Positions 38,461 to 45,829 of a stretch of 64,000 nt of DNA are shown here, in pieces. The notes under the pieces are model-generated. The model did no database searches, had not been told where the DNA came from, and saw only the letters and a list, made by a program, of their open reading frames with translations. Positions within the stretch are counted from its first letter, which is position 1. Every line of letters starts with the position of its first letter. Origin of the DNA: Larsenimonas rhizosphaerae (GTDB lineage: Bacteria; Pseudomonadota; Gammaproteobacteria; Pseudomonadales; Halomonadaceae); the NCBI RefSeq assembly GCF_023700005.1, contig NZ_JAMLJK010000006.1, forward strand, positions 24,001 through 88,000, written 5' to 3'. A program made the position numbers and the translations under genes.

Positions 38461-41366
38461 ACCATTTTGATCCCAAGCAGTACCTTGCAGGCCAGGTCAA
38501 CAGCTACGACCCCACGTTATTTGATCGCGACCTGGGGACCCCGGGGAGCACCTCAACGACGGCGATCGGTCTGGTGATCGATGGCGTCGAAATCAGCGTG
38601 CCGGAAGGCACGTCGGTCATGCGCGCCGCCGCGCTGGCCGGAATCACGGTGCCCAAACTGTGTGCGACTGACAACATGGAGGCCTTCGGCTCCTGTCGTC
38701 TGTGTGCAGTGGAAATCGAAGGGCGTCGAGGCTACCCGGCCTCCTGTACGACCCCGGTCAGCGAAGGCATGTCGGTTACCACGCAGAACGGCAAGCTTGC
38801 CAAACTGCGCCGCAACATCATGGAGCTTTATATTTCCGATCACCCGCTGGACTGTCTGACCTGTCCCGCCAACGGTGATTGCGAGCTTCAGGACATGGCC
38901 GGTGCAGTCGGCCTGCGTGAAGTGCGCTACGGGTATGAAGGTGCCAATCACCTCGATGCCAAAATCGACGATTCCAACCCGTATTTCAGCTTCGATCCCA
39001 GCAAGTGCATCGTCTGTTCGCGCTGCGTGCGTGCCTGTGGCGAAGTGCAGGGCACATTCGCTCTGACCATCGACGGTCGCGGGTTCGGTTCCATGGTGTC
39101 TGCCGGACAGAACGAGCCCTTCATGGACTCCGAGTGCGTGTCCTGCGGCGCCTGCGTGCAGGCCTGCCCGACATCCACGCTGATGGAAAAGAGCGTTATC
39201 GATGAGGGTGTGCCCGAGCACAGTGTGGTCACCACCTGCGCCTACTGTGGTGTCGGCTGTTCGTTTGAAGCCCAGATGAAGGGTGACAAGTTGATTCGCA
39301 TGGTGCCGTACAAGGGCGGTGATGCCAATCACGGCCACTCCTGCGTCAAGGGGCGCTTCGCCTTCGGCTATGCCACCCACAAGGACCGTATCCGTGAGCC
39401 GATGATCCGCGACTCGATCGATCAGCCGTGGCGCGCGGTGTCCTGGGAGGAGGCGCTCTCGTTCTCGGCGAAGCGGCTGAAGGACATTCAGGAAAAATAC
39501 GGACGTGACAGCGTGGGGGGTATTACCTCTTCACGCTGCACCAACGAAGAAACCTATCTGGTTCAGAAACTGATTCGCGCAGCGTTCGGCAACAACAATA
39601 CCGACACCTGTGCCCGTGTCTGCCACTCGCCGACCGGTTATGGCCTCAAGACCACGCTGGGTGAGTCGGCAGGTACCCAGACGTTCGATTCCGTCATGAA
39701 GGCCGATACGATCCTGGTGATTGGTGCCAACCCAACGGATGCACACCCGGTGTTTGCCTCATTGATGAAGCGCCGCCTGCGTGAGGGTGCTGATCTGATC
39801 GTGGCCGACCCGCGCCGCATCGATCTTCTGAAAACGCCGCACGCCGAGAAGGGGTTGCATCTGGCCCTCAAGCCCGGCACCAACGTGGCACTGGTCAACG
39901 CGCTGGCGCACGTGGTGATTACCGAAGGACTTGAAGACGAAGCGTTCGTGGCCAGCCGCTGCGGCACCGAGGGCTATCAAAAGTGGCGCACGTTCATTCA
40001 GGAAGAGCGCCATGCGCCGGAGGCCTCCGAGTCTGAAACCGGGGTGCCTGCAGCGCTAGTGCGCACGGCTGCGCGCAAGTACGCCACGGCCGGCAATGGC
40101 GCCATCTATTACGGGCTGGGCGTGACCGAGCACAGTCAGGGCTCTACCACCGTCATGGCGATCGCAAACCTGGCGATGGCCACCGGCAATATCGGACGGG
40201 AAGGGGTTGGCGTGAATCCGTTGCGCGGTCAGAACAACGTGCAGGGGTCATGTGACATGGGCTCCTTCCCCCATGAGCTGCCAGGCTATCAGCATGTGGC
40301 CGATACCGAGGTGCGTCAGCGCTTCGAGCGGGTATGGAATACCACGCTGGATGACGAGCCGGGCCTGCGTATCCCCAACATGTTTGATGCCGCCGTAGCC
40401 GGTACCTTCAAGGCGTTGTATGTACAGGGTGAAGACATTGCCCAGTCGGATCCGAACACCCAGCACGTCGAAGCAGCGCTTTCCGCGCTGGATTGCCTGA
40501 TCGTTCAGGATATCTTTCTGAACGAAACGGCCAAGTACGCCCACGTACTGTTGCCAGGTGCTACCTTCCTCGAGAAAAACGGCACCTTCACCAATGCGGA
40601 GCGTCGCATCAACCGCGTCCGGCGCGTCATGGCACCCGTGGCGGGCATGGAAGACTGGGAAGTGACGCAGGCGTTGTCCAATGCGCTCGGCTATCCCATG
40701 AACTACAGTCATCCGTCTGAAATCATGGACGAGATCGCGCAGCTGGCACCGACGTTTACCGGGGTGAATTACAGCAAGCTTGACACCCTGGGCAGCATTC
40801 AGTGGCCGTGCAACGATGATTATCCGATCGGCACGCCGACGATGCATGGCGTGGACTTTCCGATTGGCAAGGGAAATTTCGCCATTACCGAGTACGTGGC
40901 TACCGAGGAGCGTGTCAATCGACGTTATCCGCTGCTGCTGACGACCGGGCGGATTCTCAGCCAGTACAACGTTGGAGCGCAGACGCGCCGTACCGCCAAT
41001 AGTGCCTGGCATGAGGAAGACGTACTGGAAATTCATCCGACGGATGCCGAAGACCGTGGCCTGAAGGATGGCGACTGGCTGGGTATTCGCAGTCGCGTAG
41101 GGCATACCGTACTACGCTGTCGTGTCAGCGACCGCATGGCTCCGGGGGTGGTGTATACCACGTTCCACCATCCGGGTAGCGGCGCCAACGTGATTACCAC
41201 GGATAACTCGGACTGGGCTACCAACTGTCCCGAATACAAGGTGACGGCGGTTCAGGTCGAAAAGGTCACGCAGCCCTCTGACTGGCAGCAGCGGTTCCAG
41301 CAGTTCGATGAACAGCAGCAACGGTATCTGGATCATGCCGATGCGGGGGAGGTGGCGCTCAAGTGA
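38454..41366 (+). CDS. fdsA: NAD-dependent formate dehydrogenase alpha (catalytic) subunit
   Basis: A 970-residue molybdenum (or tungsten) bis-MGD enzyme that oxidises formate to CO2. Iron-sulfur ligands appear in order: an N-terminal [2Fe-2S] domain ('GSCRLCAVE'), a His/Cys cluster ('HPLDCLTCPANGDCELQ'), two ferredoxin clusters ('CIVCSRCVRACGE', 'CVSCGACVQACPT') and the proximal cluster 'CAYCGVGCSFE'. The metal ligand is Cys in 'ARVCHSPTGYG', so no selenocysteine is needed. Confidence 0.96.
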   Translation: MLNHFDPKQYLAGQVNSYDPTLFDRDLGTPGSTSTTAIGLVIDGVEISVPEGTSVMRAAALAGITVPKLCATDNMEAFGSCRLCAVEIEGRRGYPASCTTPVSEGMSVTTQNGKLAKLRRNIMELYISDHPLDCLTCPANGDCELQDMAGAVGLREVRYGYEGANHLDAKIDDSNPYFSFDPSKCIVCSRCVRACGEVQGTFALTIDGRGFGSMVSAGQNEPFMDSECVSCGACVQACPTSTLMEKSVIDEGVPEHSVVTTCAYCGVGCSFEAQMKGDKLIRMVPYKGGDANHGHSCVKGRFAFGYATHKDRIREPMIRDSIDQPWRAVSWEEALSFSAKRLKDIQEKYGRDSVGGITSSRCTNEETYLVQKLIRAAFGNNNTDTCARVCHSPTGYGLKTTLGESAGTQTFDSVMKADTILVIGANPTDAHPVFASLMKRRLREGADLIVADPRRIDLLKTPHAEKGLHLALKPGTNVALVNALAHVVITEGLEDEAFVASRCGTEGYQKWRTFIQEERHAPEASESETGVPAALVRTAARKYATAGNGAIYYGLGVTEHSQGSTTVMAIANLAMATGNIGREGVGVNPLRGQNNVQGSCDMGSFPHELPGYQHVADTEVRQRFERVWNTTLDDEPGLRIPNMFDAAVAGTFKALYVQGEDIAQSDPNTQHVEAALSALDCLIVQDIFLNETAKYAHVLLPGATFLEKNGTFTNAERRINRVRRVMAPVAGMEDWEVTQALSNALGYPMNYSHPSEIMDEIAQLAPTFTGVNYSKLDTLGSIQWPCNDDYPIGTPTMHGVDFPIGKGNFAITEYVATEERVNRRYPLLLTTGRILSQYNVGAQTRRTANSAWHEEDVLEIHPTDAEDRGLKDGDWLGIRSRVGHTVLRCRVSDRMAPGVVYTTFHHPGSGANVITTDNSDWATNCPEYKVTAVQVEKVTQPSDWQQRFQQFDEQQQRYLDHADAGEVALK

Positions 41367-41405
41367 GCGCCGTTTCACGGGCGATGTCACAGGAGAATAC
41401 CTTGC

Positions 41406-41666
41406 ATGGATGAAATGGATACGCTGGTCAGGATGGTGAATCAGATCAGCATCAACAATCGTCATCATGGCGAAGATGCACTCGCGGCCGAAGCGGTCGC
41501 GATGCACCTCAAGAAATTCTGGGCCCGCCGGATGAAGCAGCAGATCATCGACTATGCAGAGAACGATGGAGGCGCACTGGAGCCGGTTTCCCTGCTCGCG
41601 GTGATGCGGCTCAGGAACATGTCCGATGAAGTAAGGGATTGGTCCGATACGTCCGATGCGGGCTGA
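41406..41666 (+). CDS. fdsD: Formate dehydrogenase delta subunit
   Basis: An 86-residue FdsD-family protein ('MDTLVRMVNQISINNRHHG', then 'HLKKFWARRMKQQII'). It is a small accessory subunit of FdsGBA-type enzymes. In Cupriavidus-type operons fdsC (FdhD, the sulfurtransferase) precedes fdsD; here fdsD follows fdsA directly after 39 nt. Confidence 0.9.
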   Translation: MDEMDTLVRMVNQISINNRHHGEDALAAEAVAMHLKKFWARRMKQQIIDYAENDGGALEPVSLLAVMRLRNMSDEVRDWSDTSDAG

Positions 41667-41689
41667 CCGACCCTGACTCATGATGAAAC

Positions 41690-41715
41690 AAGGGCCACCC
41701 GGAGGTGGCCTTTTT
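41690..41715 (+). terminator. Intrinsic terminator of the fds operon
   Basis: GGCCACC (41693-41699), loop CGGA and GGTGGCC (41704-41710) are followed by TTTTT. Confidence 0.88.
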
Positions 41716-41765
41716 CATTCCTGCATCGCCTGCCTTGCCGGCAGTGCGGGTCGAGAGACATGCCC

Positions 41766-42644
41766 TCAGGCGGCAGGCCCTGACAGCGCAAATTGTGCCG
41801 GCCAGTCGCGGTGGTTAAACACCTGGCCTTCAGCGCGAATGCGGGCGACCTCACGCAGGTCAATGCGTGCCAGAACCCATCCGGCTTCATCGTCAGTGCC
41901 TTCTGCCAGAATGCCGTTATCGGGAAAGCCATGATCCACGGGCGTGTAAACGCTGGCACGACCGGTATTGATATCCACGGCCTCTGACCAAGGGGCATGA
42001 CCGATGGTCGGTGACTGCACCACATAACACTGCTGTTCAAGTGCTCGTGCCTGGCAGCCAATGCGCACCCGATGAAAGCCCGCTCTGGTGTCGGTGCAGC
42101 TTGGCACCAGCAGCAGCTCGGCGCCGGCGGCCACCTGTCGGCTCGCAATCATGGGAAATTCCGAGTCGTAGCAGATCTGTATGCCAATACGGCCGAGATC
42201 GGTATCGATGACCTCGATGCGCCTGCCGCTGCTGATATGCCACTGCTCGTTTTCAAAGCGGGTCATCATGAGCTTGTCCTGATGGCCCAGCCGGCCTTCA
42301 GGCCCGAACAGCGTGGCGCGGTTGACGATACGACCATCCTGCTCTGCGGTCGGGAAGGAGCTGGCCAGAATCAGCACATTATGGCGGCGTGCCAGACTAT
42401 GGTGCAGTGCATGCCACTTCGCCAGCAGGGTCTGCATGGCCTGAAGCTGGTGGTGCAGATCACTGTACACAGCCTTGCCGAACACCGAGGCCAGTTCCAT
42501 GCTCCCATACTCCGGAAATACCAGCAGGCTGGCGCCGCGTTGTGCGGCATCGGCAACCCAGCGTTCCAGCTTGTCGGCAAACTCATCCCAGTGTGTAAAG
42601 AAACCGATATCGTACTGGGCCGTTGCCAGCGTAAACGCACTCAT
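41766..42644 (-). CDS. Nitrilase-superfamily carbon-nitrogen hydrolase
   Basis: A 292-residue hydrolase with the Glu-Lys-Cys triad E45 ('FPEYGS'), K124 ('HQDKLM') and C158 ('QICYDSEFP'). The family cleaves C-N bonds of amides, nitriles or carbamoyl groups. The substrate is unknown. Its ATG overlaps the GNAT stop by 4 nt. It is the third gene of a tightly coupled cassette. Confidence 0.88.
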   Translation of the reverse strand: MSAFTLATAQYDIGFFTHWDEFADKLERWVADAAQRGASLLVFPEYGSMELASVFGKAVYSDLHHQLQAMQTLLAKWHALHHSLARRHNVLILASSFPTAEQDGRIVNRATLFGPEGRLGHQDKLMMTRFENEQWHISSGRRIEVIDTDLGRIGIQICYDSEFPMIASRQVAAGAELLLVPSCTDTRAGFHRVRIGCQARALEQQCYVVQSPTIGHAPWSEAVDINTGRASVYTPVDHGFPDNGILAEGTDDEAGWVLARIDLREVARIRAEGQVFNHRDWPAQFALSGPAA

Positions 42645-43240
42645 GGCAGGGATTTCATCCAGAAGGTCATGGGTTTGAGGGTTTCCTGTGCCTCCCCGAG
42701 GTCCCTCCAGCTGAAATGCGTGGCAAGTTCGGGGTGTTTTTCATAGCCCCGATGATGCCAGAACTGATCCAGCGGCTGGTAGGTGGCAGGGCGTGCTGGG
42801 TGTGTCGCGGGACGCTCCACGGCGCAGAAGCATGAACGGGTCATGCCACCGATCTCGCGCGCGTGCGCTTCACGCTGCTGGAAAAACGCCACGCCCGCTC
42901 CCTGGCCGCGATATTCGGCAAGCAGTACGGATTCACCACAGTAAAATATATCGTCAATGCTGTAGCCTGCCTCATGAAAGGGCCGCTGAACGTCGGCCGT
43001 TTCATGACACAGCGGCAGCCCGGTTGACGCACCGACTACCCTGTCACCCTCAAGGGCCAGCACGATCACGCTGTGCGGCGCTTCAGTATAGGTTTGCAGA
43101 TAGCGGGTTTCGTAGTCCGGGTCGCCTTCGTACAGGTAGGGGAAGTCACGAAATACCTGCATGCGTAACCGGGCCAGCTCCGGGATGAACGGGTGCAGCG
43201 CCTCGCCGGACAGGCGCCTGAAGGTCAGCCTGGTCATCAT
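42641..43240 (-). CDS. GNAT-family acetyltransferase
   Basis: A 199-residue protein with a GNAT-like core: 'VIVLALEGDRVVGASTGLPL' (strands 3-4) and an acetyl-CoA loop region around 'AEYRGQGAGVAFFQQREAHA', where RGQGAG fits the Q/RxxGxG/A motif. Substrate unknown. It overlaps its neighbours on both sides by 4 nt, so all three proteins are probably made in fixed ratio. Confidence 0.82.
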   Translation of the reverse strand: MMTRLTFRRLSGEALHPFIPELARLRMQVFRDFPYLYEGDPDYETRYLQTYTEAPHSVIVLALEGDRVVGASTGLPLCHETADVQRPFHEAGYSIDDIFYCGESVLLAEYRGQGAGVAFFQQREAHAREIGGMTRSCFCAVERPATHPARPATYQPLDQFWHHRGYEKHPELATHFSWRDLGEAQETLKPMTFWMKSLP

Positions 43241-43644
43241 GCGGAGACCTGGGCAATCCAGTCTTCCAGGTTGTAGTAGTTGGTCACCCGCGCTACCTGG
43301 TCATCCCGAATCTCGAAGAAGGCACCTGCCGGCAGCCGGTAGGTCTGGCCGTGCGCCTCGGGCAGGCCGTCATCGGTCGCCAGGTACTGCCCCTCGACCG
43401 TGAATTCGACGGCCGCGCGGTCGCCTTTCTCGTTCGTGGTGATCGAAAGGTCCACGATGGTTTCCCGGTAATTGCGGTTCATCCGCTGCATGAACGCTGC
43501 AAAGGCCGGCTTGCCGATGTCGCGGCCACCTTGATTGATGTCGTGAATGACATCATCGGTCAGCAATGACAGGAAGGTGTCCATGTCTCCGGCATTGAAG
43601 GCGTCGTAGTAACGTTGCAGCAGCTGAGTAGTGGCCTGATGCAT
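43237..43644 (-). CDS. NTF2/SnoaL-like (ketosteroid isomerase-related) protein
   Basis: A 135-residue protein from ATG 43644 (GGAGAG 7 nt upstream), first gene of the cassette. The cone-shaped NTF2 fold is indicated by 'YYDAFNAGDMDTFLSLLTDD' and 'YNLEDWIAQV'. Members bind or isomerise small hydrophobic molecules; the reaction here is unknown. The frame stays open to 43764, but that extension is not conserved-looking. Confidence 0.8.
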   Translation of the reverse strand: MHQATTQLLQRYYDAFNAGDMDTFLSLLTDDVIHDINQGGRDIGKPAFAAFMQRMNRNYRETIVDLSITTNEKGDRAAVEFTVEGQYLATDDGLPEAHGQTYRLPAGAFFEIRDDQVARVTNYYNLEDWIAQVSA

Positions 43645-43863
43645 GGGAAAACTCTCCTGAAGTGCGCGAGCCAAAATGTCGATAGTAGACAGTCCGGGTG
43701 GTGGGGCGAAAGCAGGGCGGGGCCTTGTTGGCAAAATCGAGCATGAGGTTGTCGCAACTGGCACCGACGGGCCTGATGTGTCGCCTTGCTTGCTGGTAGC
43801 ATACGGGATTCACACGATGTGTCCGTATCGGGCCGTCCTTGTCATCATCAGGGGAGCATCCGC

Positions 43864-44079
43864 GTGCAGGACCGGCTTCGCAGTATTGCCATCGCCTCTC
43901 AGGCGGTCGGCTTTGTATTGATTATTGCCTTTGATACCTGGTTGCCTGAAGGCATGGTACGTCCCGCGCAGGGGATCACGCTGGCGCTGATGCTTTCAGC
44001 GGCGCTGGGCGTGGCGCTGGCTCGGCGGTATCAGCGCAACCGTCGGCTGAAGAAACGTGCCGATTCCTCCAGGCCCTGA
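43864..44079 (+). CDS. Small two-helix membrane protein, function unknown
   Basis: A 71-residue protein from GTG 43864, preceded by GGGGAG at a 7-nt spacing. Two hydrophobic segments (about 9-28 and 38-54) flank a short loop, and the C-terminus is basic (RRYQRNRRLKKR), consistent with a cytoplasmic tail. The frame extends upstream to 43786 without conserved features. No family recognised. Confidence 0.6.
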   Translation: MQDRLRSIAIASQAVGFVLIIAFDTWLPEGMVRPAQGITLALMLSAALGVALARRYQRNRRLKKRADSSRP

Positions 44080-44093
44080 TGCAGGCCATGCAG

Positions 44094-44116
44094 GAGGAGC
44101 GCCAGAGCGCTCCTTC
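44094..44116. terminator. Hairpin between convergent genes before nagE
   Basis: AGGAGCGC (44095-44102), CAGA-type loop and GCGCTCCT (44107-44114) form an 8-bp stem. No good T-tract is seen on either side, so termination is probable only from its position 10 nt after the nagE stop. Confidence 0.45.
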
Positions 44117-44125
44117 TGGCAGGTC

Positions 44126-45829
44126 TCATGGTGCCAGAATGTCAGCCAGAGCCTCGGCCTGTGCACCCATCACGATATGCATGACATGAGGTGTCGTGTG
44201 ATGAATCCCCCGAGCGCCCAGCGTACGCAGGGCGGCCTCATCGATGGCCTCGGGCCGACGGGTTTCGATGCGCAGGCGCGTGGTGGCAACCGACGTCAGC
44301 CTGGTTATGTTATCCACACCCCCCAGTGCAGCCATCCAGCCTTCGCGGTCCACTGTGTCTGATGTAACCGTACGGCCAGCCGTTGCCTGGCGAGGGTGGC
44401 TATCCACCGGTGCGGGTTCCGGCAACGGCATGGCGCTGCGGGCGCCCGGCAGTGCCGTTCGAATGTCGTCCGACACCTGATCCGCGACAGGGCCCAGAAT
44501 GACCTGCAGGCCGTTGCCCTGCAGCTTGAGCATGCCGCGAGCCCCCAGCGCTTTAAGGGCCGTCTCGTCGATGGCGTCATGATCGACCATGACCAGCCTC
44601 AGTCGTGTCGTACATGCACCTACGCGGATGATGTTATCGGCTCCGCCCAGCGCGCTAACGAAGGCATCACCACGTGCCTGCGTGGGGGCCGGTTCCTCGG
44701 CTGTGGACGTGGTGGCTGCCTCCGGCTCCCTGCCAGGGGTGGGCAGATTGAAACGTGTGATTGCCCATTTGAAAATGGCGTAATACAGCGCGAAATACAC
44801 AAGCCCCACTGGAATCAACAGCCAGCCTCGGGTCGACAGGCCATAGGACAGCGCATAGTCGAACGCCCCGGCCGAAAAGGTGAAGCCCAGCTTGACGCCA
44901 AGGGCATGCATGACGGCCATCGAGATACCTGTCATTACGGCATGCACGCCATACAGTACCGGGGCCAGAAACATGAAGGTGAATTCGATCGGCTCGGTGA
45001 CGCCGGTCAGAAAGGCGGTCAGCGCCAGTGACAGCAACAGTCCGCCCACCCGGGCACGGGCCGCCCGGGGCGCAGCGTGGTACATGGCCAGCGCCGCCGC
45101 CGGCAGACCGAACATCATTACCGGGAAAAAGCCGGTCATGAAGCTGCCTGCCGTTGGGTCCCCGGCAAAGAACCGGTTCAGATCACCGGTCACGCCGTCG
45201 TAGCTGCCGAAAACGAACCAGACCAGGCTGTTCAGCACGTGATGCAGTCCGGTAACGATCAGGAGGCGGTTCAGTACGCCGTAGACAAAGAGTCCTGCCT
45301 CGCCGGCGTCGATCAGCCACTGCCCCAGTTGATCAATGCCGTACTGGATGGGAGGCCAGGCATAGCCGAACCCGACGCCCAGCAAGACCCCTGCCAGCCC
45401 GGTCGCGATGGGGATAAAGCGTCGGCCACCGAAAAAGGCCAGATAATCCGGCAGCGTGATGGTGCGATAGCGGTTGTACAACAGCCCTGCCACGCTCCCC
45501 ATGATGATGCCGGACAGCACGCCCATGTTGATGTCGGGATCAAGGGTATTCAGTACGGCGTTCAGTACCAGATAGCCGATGGTGCCGGCCAGTCCGGCGG
45601 CGCCGTTATTGTCCTCGGCCAGCCCCACGGCTACCCCGATGGCAAAGATCAGCGCCAGCTGGCTGAAGATGGCATTACCGGCATTGGCAATGAAGGCGAT
45701 ATCCAGCAGGTCCGGCTGGCCAAGGCGCAGCAGCAGACCCGCGACCGGCAGAACGGCGATGGGCAGCATCAGTGAGCGGCCCAGCAGTTGAAGTCCGCCC
45801 ATGATGCGGGAACCAGGTGTGGTGCTCAT
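44126..45829 (-). CDS. nagE: PTS EIICB component, N-acetylglucosamine type, with tandem EIIB domains
   Basis: A 567-residue permease that imports and phosphorylates N-acetylglucosamine (or glucose). The membrane EIIC domain (about 1-370) includes 'FFPVMMFGLPAAALAMYHAA' and 'GVTEPIEFTFMFLAPVLYG', typical of the Glc/GlcNAc class. EIIB-1 carries the phosphorylatable Cys in 'GACTTRLRL' (codon 44612-44614). A second EIIB-like copy near the C-terminus reads 'SVATTRLRI', with Ala (44285-44287) in place of Cys, so it cannot be phosphorylated at that site. Its start overlaps the HPr-EI frame by 4 nt. Confidence 0.9.
   Translation of the reverse strand: MSTTPGSRIMGGLQLLGRSLMLPIAVLPVAGLLLRLGQPDLLDIAFIANAGNAIFSQLALIFAIGVAVGLAEDNNGAAGLAGTIGYLVLNAVLNTLDPDINMGVLSGIIMGSVAGLLYNRYRTITLPDYLAFFGGRRFIPIATGLAGVLLGVGFGYAWPPIQYGIDQLGQWLIDAGEAGLFVYGVLNRLLIVTGLHHVLNSLVWFVFGSYDGVTGDLNRFFAGDPTAGSFMTGFFPVMMFGLPAAALAMYHAAPRAARARVGGLLLSLALTAFLTGVTEPIEFTFMFLAPVLYGVHAVMTGISMAVMHALGVKLGFTFSAGAFDYALSYGLSTRGWLLIPVGLVYFALYYAIFKWAITRFNLPTPGREPEAATTSTAEEPAPTQARGDAFVSALGGADNIIRVGACTTRLRLVMVDHDAIDETALKALGARGMLKLQGNGLQVILGPVADQVSDDIRTALPGARSAMPLPEPAPVDSHPRQATAGRTVTSDTVDREGWMAALGGVDNITRLTSVATTRLRIETRRPEAIDEAALRTLGARGIHHTTPHVMHIVMGAQAEALADILAP

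Noticed and set aside
39240-39660. Selenocysteine in FdsA
   Set aside because: The metal-binding position is a normal Cys codon in 'ARVCHSPTGYG', and no in-frame TGA interrupts the gene.
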